A stretch of 64,000 nt of DNA from Allohoeflea poritis (GCF_027889715.1 NZ_JAPJZH010000002.1:372001-436000); one strand, 5' to 3'; positions 53,628 through 61,778 are shown, numbered from the stretch's first letter. Notes: generated by a model not told the origin, from the sequence alone. A program made the numbers and translations.

Positions 53628-54113
53628 TTCGCCATCCCTTTCCGGCTTCGAAACCTGACCGGTCCCGCAATTTGGAATGGGTATAGACTGCCCGTTGCCG
53701 AAAAGGCCAGCCCGAATGCGTCAGTCCGGCGTCGCATCATCGGCTGCATTCCCAGGCCGCCGAACTCCGGCATGTCGTTTTCAAGATACCGAAATATTTA
53801 TGTCTGGATTAAATCGTGTAGAGCCTTTGGAGAAAAAATTTGCAATTTCGGGCGGAACATGGCCATTCGATTAAATTCAGCTGGTACTTTTCTCACACAG
53901 TGAAACGCCAGATGGTCAATTTATGTCGCAAAATGACCATTGTGTTACACTCTGTTACCGTTTTATGGATCGCAAGCGGCCGGGAAGCCGACAAAGGGGA
54001 ATGGCAAGTCGGAACCATCATCCGCGCTGCGCCACGGAATACGACTTGTTGCTTTGCAGTGAAGCAGTAAGGCGTTTGAATCAAGTCACTGCAAAACTGG
54101 GAGAATTTACGTC
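53628..54113. promoter_or_regulatory. Divergent regulatory region between fdhB and the betaine-type ABC transporter, with TGACCAT inverted repeat
   Basis: 486 bases, AT-rich in the centre, no convincing gene. ATGGTCA (53912-53918) and TGACCAT (53934-53940) form a perfect 7-base inverted repeat with half-sites 22 bases apart, two helical turns. Right after it TGTTAC occurs twice (about 53942-53958). TTTTCTCACA at 53888-53897 is also found upstream of preT (9735-9744), together with ATGGTCAATTT in both places. It is a good candidate binding region for a regulator of one or both genes. Confidence 0.55.
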
Positions 54114-55121
54114 ATGAAGAAGCTTATCGCTTCATCGTTGCTCGCCACAGGTCTCGTGTTCTTCGCCAATTCCGCATCCGCGGAAGACTGCGGCAAGGTT
54201 ACCGTTGCCCAGATGAACTGGCAGTCGGCCGAAGTGCTGGCCAATATTGATCAGATCATCCTTTCCGAAGGCTATGGTTGCGATGTCGAGCTGGTCGCCG
54301 GCGACACGATGCCGACTTTCGCCTCCATGAACGAAAAGGGACAGCCGGACGTCGCGCCGGAATTGTGGATCAACGCGTTCCGCGACGCGGTTGACGCCGC
54401 CGTTGCCGAAGGCCGCCTTCATATTGCAGCCGAGTCCCTCGCCGATGGCGGCGTTGAGGGCTGGTGGATTCCGAATTACATCGCCGAGGCCTATCCGGAC
54501 ATCAAGACGATCGACGATGCGCTCAAGCATCCGGAGCTTTTCCCGGATCCCGAAGACTCCTCCAAGGGCGGTGTCTACAACTGTCCGTCGGGCTGGAACT
54601 GCCAGATTTCCACCGGCAATCTTTTCAAGGCCTATGGCGGCGAAGAAGCCGGCTTCAGCCTGATCGACACGGGCTCCGCGGCTGGCCTCGACGGATCCAT
54701 CGCCAAGGCGTTTGAACGCAACCAGGGCTGGCTCGGCTACTACTGGGCGCCGACCGCCATCCTCGGCAAATATGAAATGGTCCGCCTGGGCTTCGGCGTG
54801 CCGCACGACAAGAAGCAGTGGGACGAGTGCACATCTCAGTCCGAGTGCGAGAACCCGCAGAAAAACGCCTGGCCGAAATCCGAGGTCTACACGGTCGTGA
54901 CCGACGAGTTCCAGAAGCGCGGCGGCGTCGCCTATGACTATCTTGCCACCCGCAAATGGGGCAACAAGACCGTCAACAGCCTGCTTGCCTGGATGGTCGA
55001 CAACCAGGCCACCGGTGAAGACGGCGCCCGTTACTTCCTGGAGAACAATGAAGATCTCTGGACAACCTGGGTGAGCCCGGAAGTTGCCGACAAGGTCAAG
55101 AATTACCTGGCAAACTCCTAA
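54114..55121 (+). CDS. Glycine betaine/choline-type ABC transporter substrate-binding protein (OpuAC-like)
   Basis: Periplasmic binding protein, 335 residues, signal peptide of about 23 residues ending in ASA. The mature part has the OpuAC/ProX-like layout (KVTVAQMNWQSAEVLANIDQIIL, then PDVAPELWINAF). Aromatic residues such as the Trp in EGWWIPNY and GYYWAPTA could form the cage that binds a quaternary ammonium. Two cysteine pairs (CPSGWNC, CTSQSEC) suggest disulfides. A terminator follows directly, so this gene is probably expressed above the permease genes. Glycine betaine, choline and carnitine cannot be told apart by reading. Confidence 0.9.
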   Translation: MKKLIASSLLATGLVFFANSASAEDCGKVTVAQMNWQSAEVLANIDQIILSEGYGCDVELVAGDTMPTFASMNEKGQPDVAPELWINAFRDAVDAAVAEGRLHIAAESLADGGVEGWWIPNYIAEAYPDIKTIDDALKHPELFPDPEDSSKGGVYNCPSGWNCQISTGNLFKAYGGEEAGFSLIDTGSAAGLDGSIAKAFERNQGWLGYYWAPTAILGKYEMVRLGFGVPHDKKQWDECTSQSECENPQKNAWPKSEVYTVVTDEFQKRGGVAYDYLATRKWGNKTVNSLLAWMVDNQATGEDGARYFLENNEDLWTTWVSPEVADKVKNYLANS

Positions 55122-55129
55122 AATCTTGA

Positions 55130-55159
55130 AACCCGGCGGGTCGCCCCCGCCGGGTTTTT
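55130..55159 (+). terminator. Partial terminator/attenuator between binding protein and permease genes
   Basis: Arms AACCCGGCGG (55130-55139) and CCGCCGGGTT (55147-55156) with a 7-base loop and a run of T. It sits nine bases after the binding-protein stop and 58 bases before the permease start. It likely ends most transcripts here so that the receptor is made in excess, with read-through for the membrane parts. Confidence 0.88.
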
Positions 55160-55216
55160 GCCGGACACAACAAGCATAAAAATAAGTCCAGATACGGGGC
55201 CGGAAGGGGCAATACA

Positions 55217-56104
55217 ATGGAATGGCTGTACGAGTTTCCGAGCATGAACGGAGCGAGCCTGCGCGCGCTGAAGAAAGCGATCGACGAGGGTTTCCGCTCG
55301 TTCACGCGGGCTTACGGGGAATATTTCGAACTGTTTTTTGAACCGCTGAAGCATTTTCTGATCTACTCGGAGGACTTCATGACGGACACGCCGTGGCCGA
55401 TCATTCTGATCATCATCGCCGCCATCGCGTGGTTGGCCAGCCGCGATATCCGCATCGTCATCGGCTCGATCGTCACATTGCTGCTGATCGGCTATTTCGA
55501 CATGTGGGAAGACACGATGAAGACCATCTCGATGATCTTCGTCTGCACGGTGCTTGCCATCGTGATCGGCATTCCTATCGGCATCATCATGTCACGCTCG
55601 GATCGAGTACAGGCGGTCATCAACCCGATCCTCGATGTCATGCAGACCATGCCGAGCTTCGTCTACCTGATCCCGGTGGTGATGCTTCTGGGCATCGGCA
55701 AGGTTCCTGGCCTGATCGCCGTCGTGATCTATGCCATTCCGCCCATCATCCGGCTGACCAATCTCGGCATCCGCCTTGTCGACAAGGATGTGCTCGAAGC
55801 GGCCGACGCCTTTGGATCGTCCAACTGGCAGCGGCTCAAGAATGTCCAGATGCCGCTGGCGCTACCGACCATCATGGCCGGCATCAACCAGACCATCATG
55901 ATGGCGCTGGCCATGGTTGTGGTCGCATCCATGATCGGGGTCCAGGGCCTCGGACAACCGGTGCTGCGGGCTATCACCAACCAGTATTTCACGCTGGGCG
56001 TTTTCAACGGCCTTGCCATCGTCGGCATCGCCATCATCTTCGACCGGACGAGCCAGGCCTTCGGCAAGCGTCTGCAGAAGCATCAGGAGGTGGTCCATGG
56101 CTGA
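55217..56104 (+). CDS. Betaine-type ABC transporter permease (ProW-like)
   Basis: Inner-membrane permease, 295 residues. GGAAGGGG lies seven bases upstream of ATG 55217. A cytoplasmic N-terminal amphipathic part precedes about six membrane helices from residue 55. The EAA-like loop EAADAFGSSNWQRLKNVQMPLALPTIMAGINQ matches ProW/OpuAB permeases. It overlaps the ATPase gene by eight bases. Confidence 0.92.
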   Translation: MEWLYEFPSMNGASLRALKKAIDEGFRSFTRAYGEYFELFFEPLKHFLIYSEDFMTDTPWPIILIIIAAIAWLASRDIRIVIGSIVTLLLIGYFDMWEDTMKTISMIFVCTVLAIVIGIPIGIIMSRSDRVQAVINPILDVMQTMPSFVYLIPVVMLLGIGKVPGLIAVVIYAIPPIIRLTNLGIRLVDKDVLEAADAFGSSNWQRLKNVQMPLALPTIMAGINQTIMMALAMVVVASMIGVQGLGQPVLRAITNQYFTLGVFNGLAIVGIAIIFDRTSQAFGKRLQKHQEVVHG

Positions 56105-57158
56105 TGCGAAGACGAGTCCGGGCATATCGGTCCGAAATCTCTACAAGATCTTCGGAAAGAATCCCGAGCAATATGTGGACATGGTCAAGGGGGGCATGAC
56201 CAAGGCCGAATTGAACGAGCAATACGGTCATGTCCTGGGCCTGAAAGACATCAATATCGAAATGCCGGCAGGCGGCATTCAGGTGGTGATGGGCCTTTCG
56301 GGGTCCGGAAAATCGACGCTGATCCGCCACATCAACCGGCTGATCGACCCCACCGCCGGCGAGGTTGTCGTCGGCGGCGACGATGTGTGCAAGATGAGTC
56401 CCGGCCAGTTGCGGGAATTCCGCCGCCACGAAACGGCGATGGTGTTCCAGAAATTCGCCCTGCTGCCGCACCGCACCGTCATGGACAACACCGTTTACGG
56501 TCTTGAGGTGCAGGGAATCTCGCGCGCCGAGCAGGTCGAGCGTGCTCAGCGCTGGATCGACCGTGTCGGCCTGACGGGCTTCGAAAAGAGCTATCCCAAT
56601 CAGCTTTCCGGTGGCATGCAGCAGCGCGTCGGCCTCGCCCGGGCGCTGACCAACGATGCGCCCATCCTGCTGATGGACGAGGCCTTCTCGGCGCTCGATC
56701 CGCTGATCCGAATGGATATGCAATCCGTGCTGCTGGATCTTCAGAAGGAGATCCGCAAGACCGTCGTCTTCATCACCCATGATCTCGACGAGGCTTTGCG
56801 CCTCGGCGACAAGATCGCCATCCTGCGCGACGGCAAGATCGTGCAGCAGGGCACCGGCCAGGAGATCGTGCTCAATCCGGCGGACGATTACATCTCCAAC
56901 TTCGTCAAGGAGGTCAATCGGGGACGCGTGATCCTGGTGGAAACGATCATGAAGCCGCTGTCGGGAGATCCGGAGGGAATGGGCATCGCCACCGGCACGA
57001 CCCTGGAAGAGGCGGCCAAGACCATGACCGACGGCAATGTGGCGATGGCCCATGTCATCGACGCCGCCGGCAAGCCGGTCGGTTCGCTCGACATCCACGA
57101 CGTCATTGCGGCAATGGTGACGCCAGTCGCCCATGAGAAAGCGATGGCCGCTGAATAG
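56097..57158 (+). CDS. Betaine-type ABC transporter ATP-binding protein (ProV-like)
   Basis: ATPase subunit, 353 residues from ATG 56097, which has AGGAGG seven bases upstream within the permease end. Walker A GLSGSGKST, signature LSGGMQQRVGLARAL and Walker B LLMDEAFSALDP are intact. A long N-terminal extension (residues 1-55, IFGKNPEQYVDMVKGGMTKAEL) and a C-terminal CBS-like part (TLEEAAKTMTDGNVAMAHVID) match the ProV/OpuAA type, which senses osmotic state in some species. Confidence 0.92.
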   Translation: MADAKTSPGISVRNLYKIFGKNPEQYVDMVKGGMTKAELNEQYGHVLGLKDINIEMPAGGIQVVMGLSGSGKSTLIRHINRLIDPTAGEVVVGGDDVCKMSPGQLREFRRHETAMVFQKFALLPHRTVMDNTVYGLEVQGISRAEQVERAQRWIDRVGLTGFEKSYPNQLSGGMQQRVGLARALTNDAPILLMDEAFSALDPLIRMDMQSVLLDLQKEIRKTVVFITHDLDEALRLGDKIAILRDGKIVQQGTGQEIVLNPADDYISNFVKEVNRGRVILVETIMKPLSGDPEGMGIATGTTLEEAAKTMTDGNVAMAHVIDAAGKPVGSLDIHDVIAAMVTPVAHEKAMAAE

Positions 57159-57185
57159 CACGCGACCGGACAAAACATCGGAACA

Positions 57186-57209
57186 GGCGGCCGTTTCGGC
57201 CGCCTTTTT
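57186..57209 (+). terminator. Terminator of the betaine-type transporter operon
   Basis: Arms GGCGGCC (57186-57192) and GGCCGCC (57198-57204) with a GTTTC loop, followed by five T. It lies 28 bases after the ATPase stop and separates the transporter from the homocysteine methyltransferase gene. Confidence 0.9.
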
Positions 57210-57265
57210 CGTTCCGCTCATGCAATTGAGCAAATTCCGGCCGATTAACGATTTTCACATTGCCA

Positions 57266-57289
57266 CGATATAAAGACATGTTTATATCG
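57266..57289. promoter_or_regulatory. 24-base perfect palindrome, candidate SahR-type operator
   Basis: CGATATAAA (57266-57274) and TTTATATCG (57281-57289) flank the 6-base centre GACATG, giving perfect 9-base arms. It lies 32 bases before the ATG of the homocysteine methyltransferase gene. The form resembles operators of SahR, the ArsR-type regulator that senses S-adenosylhomocysteine and controls SAM-cycle genes in Proteobacteria. The match is from memory of the motif shape, not from a search. The regulator gene is not in the window. Confidence 0.6.
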
Positions 57290-57320
57290 TTACGCAATTC
57301 AGTCACACTTGGAATATGCA

Positions 57321-58349
57321 ATGTCCTCTCCCGATATTTCGACCAACCCGCTTTCCGAACTGCTCGCCAAAAAAGGCGTTCTCCTCGCCGACGGCGCGAC
57401 CGGAACCAACCTCTTCGCCATGGGACTGGAATCGGGTGAAGCCCCGGAGCTGTGGAACGAGGACGCGCCGGAAAAAATCGTCAAACTGCATCAGGATTTC
57501 GTCGATGCGGGGTCCGACATCATCCTGACCAACAGTTTCGGCGGCACGCGTCATCGGTTGAAGCTGCACCATGCGCAGGACCGTGCCTTCGCGCTGAACA
57601 AGCGGGCGGCCGAAATTGCCAGACAGGTCGCCGACAATGCCGGTCGACCGGTCATTGTCGCCGGCTCCGTCGGCCCGACCGGCGAATTGCTCGTGCCGTT
57701 GGGCGCCCTCACCTACGAAGACGCGGTCGATGCTTTCGTTGAGCAGATCGAAGGTCTGAAGGCAGGCGGCGCCGATGTCGCCTGGATCGAGACCATGTCG
57801 GCGCCGGACGAGATTCGCGCCGCGGCCGAGGCCGCCGCGAAGTGCGGCATGCCCTATACATACACCGGTTCGTTCGACACCGCCGGCAAGACAATGATGG
57901 GGCTGCATCCGAAGGACATTCACAACGTCACAAACGAGATGGAGCAAGCTCCGCTGGCGGTCGGCGCCAATTGCGGCGTGGGCGCCTCCGATATTCTGGC
58001 GTCCTTGCTTGACATGAAAGAAGCCAATCCGGACGGAACCATTATCGTCAAGGGCAATTGCGGAATCCCGGAGTTCCGGGGCTCCGAGATCCACTACTCC
58101 GGCACGCCGCCGTTAATGGCCGAATATGTGCGCCTGGCCATGGACGCCGGCGCGACAATCATCGGCGGCTGTTGCGGAACGTCCTGCGATCACCTGCGCG
58201 CCATGCGGGAAGCGATCGACACGCACCAGAAAACCGAAAAGCCGAGCCTGGATGACATCCGGGAAAAGATCGGACCTTTGCGCAACAAGACGGCCGGCGA
58301 CGGTACGGAAGCACCCAAGCGCGAACGCCGTGGCCGCCGGCGCGCATAA
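57321..58349 (+). CDS. bmt: Homocysteine S-methyltransferase (betaine- or methylcorrinoid-dependent; Bmt/MetH-module type)
   Basis: Zinc-dependent homocysteine methyltransferase barrel, 342 residues. The zinc ligands are Cys218 in GANCGVG and Cys284/285 in IGGCCGTS. The N-terminus reads LLADGATGTNLFAMG, which is closer to the homocysteine module of MetH (DGxMGT) than to mammalian BHMT. In Sinorhizobium a protein of this group (Bmt) is linked to betaine-dependent methionine synthesis. The methyl donor could be betaine itself or a methylated corrinoid protein such as that encoded at 61051. ATG 57321 with GGAA eight bases upstream is preferred over TTG 57309. The tail is basic (KRERRGRRRA). Confidence 0.85.
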   Translation: MSSPDISTNPLSELLAKKGVLLADGATGTNLFAMGLESGEAPELWNEDAPEKIVKLHQDFVDAGSDIILTNSFGGTRHRLKLHHAQDRAFALNKRAAEIARQVADNAGRPVIVAGSVGPTGELLVPLGALTYEDAVDAFVEQIEGLKAGGADVAWIETMSAPDEIRAAAEAAAKCGMPYTYTGSFDTAGKTMMGLHPKDIHNVTNEMEQAPLAVGANCGVGASDILASLLDMKEANPDGTIIVKGNCGIPEFRGSEIHYSGTPPLMAEYVRLAMDAGATIIGGCCGTSCDHLRAMREAIDTHQKTEKPSLDDIREKIGPLRNKTAGDGTEAPKRERRGRRRA

Positions 58350-58355
58350 CGCCAC

Positions 58356-59042
58356 TCAGGTCGGGACCGGCTCCAGCGCATCCATGTGGAAACGAAGCTG
58401 CGCCTGCGTATAGCGGTATTTCGGTCCGACCGGGCAGGCATTGCGCGCAAAACACCCTGAAACCATGCAGCCGGAACGGCCCCGATCGCTGGCAAGATGC
58501 GACCGGCAAGCGGGTATATCGAATGCATCCTCTGCCACCGCCCCAACCGGACAATCCGAAACGCACGGCTTGTCCTGGCAGGTGTCGCAAGCATGGTCGA
58601 GCGCCACCGGCGCCGGCAGCGCGAGTGCTTCCTTGAATCCGAACGCCGCCCGGTATCCGTGCCAGAGCCCGAACTCCGGATGGATCAGGATACCCAGCGG
58701 GGACGGTTTCAACCCTTCCGTACGCTTGATCCAGCTCTGGAACGGCCACCAGGGTTTATCGAACGGATACAGGGCCTTGCAACCGAATTCCGATTCAATT
58801 TCTTCACCGATGGATCGCGACCAGGCATCCAGCGGATGCGCACCGTCATGGGCCTTGCGAAATGGCTCGAATTGCCGCCAGAACGAAGAACCGGCATGGC
58901 CGGCAAGCACAATGCTGCGATATCCGTATTCGCGCACGGCCAGATCCGCGTCTTCTGTCATGTGCAGCCCGCCACGCGCCATCAGGCCATGGCCTTTCAG
59001 CGCCGCGTCCAGCCGGCCATAGACATCATCCACGCCCGTCAT
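58356..59042 (-). CDS. Ferredoxin-like iron-sulfur protein with QueG-like layout
   Basis: 228 residues. The N-terminal 145 residues resemble the substrate-side domain of epoxyqueuosine-reductase-like proteins. The C-terminal part has CDTCQDKPCVSDCPVGA (Cys152, 155, 160, 164) and further Cys179, 192, 197 and 203, enough for two [4Fe-4S] clusters. QueG-like proteins bind cobalamin next to such clusters. Its place between a homocysteine methyltransferase and an MttB homolog suggests it may reduce or reactivate the corrinoid protein. It converges on bmt with six bases between stops and is 80 bases downstream of the mttB-like gene on the same strand. Confidence 0.75.
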   Translation of the reverse strand: MTGVDDVYGRLDAALKGHGLMARGGLHMTEDADLAVREYGYRSIVLAGHAGSSFWRQFEPFRKAHDGAHPLDAWSRSIGEEIESEFGCKALYPFDKPWWPFQSWIKRTEGLKPSPLGILIHPEFGLWHGYRAAFGFKEALALPAPVALDHACDTCQDKPCVSDCPVGAVAEDAFDIPACRSHLASDRGRSGCMVSGCFARNACPVGPKYRYTQAQLRFHMDALEPVPT

Positions 59043-59122
59043 TCGTCATCCCTGAACGCTGAGCGCCAGACGTCCTTGTGAATGAGATTGGCCACTTTAG
59101 CCCGGCCGTCCTCGGGCTTCTT

Positions 59123-60694
59123 TCACGTGAAGGCGTCGGGCATCGCCTCTTTCTTGTGGCGGATGAAATCCCTGAGCCCGTCATTGATGCCCTCGTCGAG
59201 CGGCGGTGCCTGATAGGATTCCAGCCAGTTCCGGCACAGTTCGTTGGCCCGCGCTTCGATCCGTTTTTCACCCTCAAGCTGCCATTGCTCGAAGGAATTG
59301 TTGTCGGCAAGGGGCGAGCGGTAGAAGGCCGTCTGGAAATGCGCCTGCGTATGGGCGCAACCGAGATAATGGCTTCCGGGACCCACTTCGCGAATTGCGT
59401 CCATGGCCTGCGCGTCCTCGGACAGATCGACGCCTTCGGCGAATTTCTGCATCATGCCGAGCTGGTCCACGTCGATCATGAACTTCTCGTAGGACGACAC
59501 CAGCCCGCCCTCCAGCCAGCCGGCCGAATGCAGCGCGAAATTGGTGCCGGCGAGCAGCGTCATGTTCAACGTGGCGCCGCTTTCATGCGCGGCCTGGGCA
59601 TCGGGAACCTTGGAGCCGCAGAGCGAGCCGCCCGTGCGGAACGGAAGTCCCAGCCGCCGTGCGAGTTGCGCCGCCCCGTAGGAGACCAGCGACGGCTCCG
59701 GCGTTCCGAAGGTCGGGGCACCGGACTGCATTGAAATCGACGCTGCGAAGGTGCCGAACAGTACCGGCGCACCGGGACGCACAAGCTGTGTAAAGGAAGC
59801 ACCGGCAAGCACTTCCGCCAGGATCTGCGTCAGCGTGCCGACCACCGTCACCGGGCTCATCGCACCGGACAGGATGAATGGCGAAACAATGCAGGCCTGA
59901 TTGTTGCGCGCATAGACTTTTGCGGCGCCGAGCATGGTGTCATCGAACACCATGGGCGAATTGGCGTTTATCAGGTTGATGACGACGCAGTTCTGATCGA
60001 CATAGTCCTCACCGAAGAGGATCTTGCACATGTCCACCGTGTCCTGCGCCCGTTCCGGCGCGGTGACGGAGCCCATGAACGGCTTGTCGGAAAGCCGCAT
60101 ATGGGCATAGACCATGTCGAGGTGCCGCTTGTTGACCGGAATATCCACCGGCTCGCACACGGTTCCGCCCGAATGGTGCATCGAGGGCGCCATATAGGCC
60201 AGTTTCACGAAGTTCTCGAAGTCCTGGATCGTCGCATAGCGCCGCTCGCCATTGAGGTCGCGCACGAAGGGCGGCCCATAGACCGGTGCGAACACGGTCG
60301 CCTTGCCGCCGATCTGGACGGAGCGTTCCGGATTGCGCGCGTTCTGGGTAAAGACCTGCGGCGCGCTCTTCAGGAGCGACCGGCAAAGGCCTTTCGGAAA
60401 ATGCACGCGCTCGCCCTTCACCTCGGCACCGGCTTCACGCCACAGAGCCAGCGCTTCCGCGTCATCGCGGAATTCGATACCGATTTCCTCGAGCACCGTA
60501 TCGGCATTGGCCTCGATCAGCGCCAGCGCTTCTTCGTCGAGTACTTCGTATTCGCGGACCTTGCGCCGGATATAAAACTGCTGCTCACCCGGACCGCCGC
60601 CGCTCCGTGATGCGCGCCTTGCGGCCGCACCGCCTGCACCGCCGCGTCCCCGTCGGCCCCCGCCACGGCCGGAACTCGTTTTTTCAGCTTCCAT
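59123..60694 (-). CDS. Trimethylamine methyltransferase (MttB) family protein, non-pyrrolysine
   Basis: MttB superfamily, 523 residues from ATG 60694 (AAAGGTG six bases upstream). The frame is open through the whole barrel with no in-frame TAG, so it lacks pyrrolysine and belongs to the group that includes glycine betaine methyltransferase MtgB. It should move a methyl group from a quaternary amine to a cob(I)alamin protein. SMHHSGGTVCEPVDIPVNKRH and GSLCGSKVPDAQAAHESG are recognisable family segments. The first 45 residues are rich in Gly, Arg and Ala with RG repeats, an unusual basic extension. It diverges from the corrinoid protein gene. Substrate inferred, not known. Confidence 0.88.
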   Translation of the reverse strand: MEAEKTSSGRGGGRRGRGGAGGAAARRASRSGGGPGEQQFYIRRKVREYEVLDEEALALIEANADTVLEEIGIEFRDDAEALALWREAGAEVKGERVHFPKGLCRSLLKSAPQVFTQNARNPERSVQIGGKATVFAPVYGPPFVRDLNGERRYATIQDFENFVKLAYMAPSMHHSGGTVCEPVDIPVNKRHLDMVYAHMRLSDKPFMGSVTAPERAQDTVDMCKILFGEDYVDQNCVVINLINANSPMVFDDTMLGAAKVYARNNQACIVSPFILSGAMSPVTVVGTLTQILAEVLAGASFTQLVRPGAPVLFGTFAASISMQSGAPTFGTPEPSLVSYGAAQLARRLGLPFRTGGSLCGSKVPDAQAAHESGATLNMTLLAGTNFALHSAGWLEGGLVSSYEKFMIDVDQLGMMQKFAEGVDLSEDAQAMDAIREVGPGSHYLGCAHTQAHFQTAFYRSPLADNNSFEQWQLEGEKRIEARANELCRNWLESYQAPPLDEGINDGLRDFIRHKKEAMPDAFT

Positions 60695-61050
60695 TTCGGT
60701 CACCTTTCCTGCCGCCTTTCGCGCTGTCTGCGATACCACCTATTTGCGGCATCAGTGCGCCGGCCGGCGGCCCATCCTGTTTCTGCGTTGGCCTGCAAGC
60801 CTTTCGTTGCCGTTTAGCCTAGTGTCCAGCCCGGCCACCGCCTTTCTCTATGCGCCAAGCCGTGACGCTTAGGCGACAGGCCACCGCCCCCTGCGTTGGC
60901 AAAGCAACGCCTTGAAACAACGGGTCGCTTTTCAGATTGAAGCGCGTCGTTTTTGAGAACTCCATATTCACTTCTTTCCCGCATAAGACTTTCAGGATAA
61001 AGACTTTACTGATTCATAAGGCGACAGTCGCCAGCATCGAGGGAACGCCG
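60695..61050. promoter_or_regulatory. Divergent promoter region of mttB-like and corrinoid protein genes
   Basis: 356 bases, no gene seen. Near the corrinoid gene AAGACTTT occurs twice in direct orientation (60985-60992 and 61000-61007), 15 bases apart. The second copy lies within ATAAAGACTTTA, whose core TAAAG-A-CTTTA is a perfect small palindrome and shares ATAAAGAC with the SahR-like operator at 57266. Co-regulation with bmt is therefore possible. Confidence 0.45.
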
Positions 61051-61752
61051 ATGTCCGAAGACGAAATCATTCTGTCCGAACTGTCTGACGATGAACTCGT
61101 GCAGCAGATGCATGACGACCTTTATGACGGCCTGAAGGAAGAGATCGAGGAAGGCACGACCATCCTGCTCGACCGTGGCTGGGCGCCCTACGATGTGCTG
61201 ACGAAGGCGCTCGTGGAAGGCATGCGTATCGTCGGCGAGGATTTCCGCGACGGCATCCTGTTCGTGCCCGAGGTGCTTTTGTCGGCCAATGCCATGAAGG
61301 CGGGCATGGCCATCCTTAGGCCGCTGCTTGCCGAAACCGGCGCTCCGAAGCTCGGAAAGATGGTCATCGGCACGGTCAAGGGCGACATTCACGACATCGG
61401 CAAGAATCTCGTCGGCATGATGATGGAAGGCGCCGGTTTCGACGTCGTCGACATCGGCATCAACAACCCGGTCGAGAACTATCTCGAGGCGATCGATGAG
61501 CACGAGCCCGATATCATCGGCATGTCGGCGCTGCTGACCACGACGATGCCCTATATGAAAGTCGTGATCGACACGATGAAGGAAAAGGGCATCCGCGACG
61601 ACTATGTCGTACTGGTCGGCGGAGCGCCGCTCAATGAGGAGTTCGGAATGGCTGTCGGCGCCGATGCCTATTGCCGCGATGCCGCCGTCGCCGTGGAAAC
61701 CGCCAAGGAATTCATGAAGCGCAAGCACAATTCGATGGCCAGCGCCGGATAA
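61051..61752 (+). CDS. Methyltransferase cognate corrinoid protein (MttC/MtbC-like, B12-binding)
   Basis: Methyl carrier with a cobalamin cofactor, 233 residues. Residues 1-95 are the helical cap (LVEGMRIVGEDFRDGILFVPEVLLSANAMKAGM). Residues 100-225 are the Rossmann B12-binding domain with the DxHxxG motif (Asp112, His114, Gly117), then SALLTTTM near 159-166 and GGAPLN. GAGGGA lies six bases upstream of ATG 61051. It is divergent from the mttB-like gene, its likely methyl donor partner; the homocysteine methyltransferase or a folate enzyme could be the acceptor. Confidence 0.92.
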   Translation: MSEDEIILSELSDDELVQQMHDDLYDGLKEEIEEGTTILLDRGWAPYDVLTKALVEGMRIVGEDFRDGILFVPEVLLSANAMKAGMAILRPLLAETGAPKLGKMVIGTVKGDIHDIGKNLVGMMMEGAGFDVVDIGINNPVENYLEAIDEHEPDIIGMSALLTTTMPYMKVVIDTMKEKGIRDDYVVLVGGAPLNEEFGMAVGADAYCRDAAVAVETAKEFMKRKHNSMASAG

Positions 61753-61778
61753 AGCCGCATGAACGTTTTGACTTGACG

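Noticed and set aside
59123-60694. Possible pyrrolysine (amber) codon in the MttB homolog
   Set aside because: The reading frame is open from start to the conserved end without TAG, and no pyl genes are seen.
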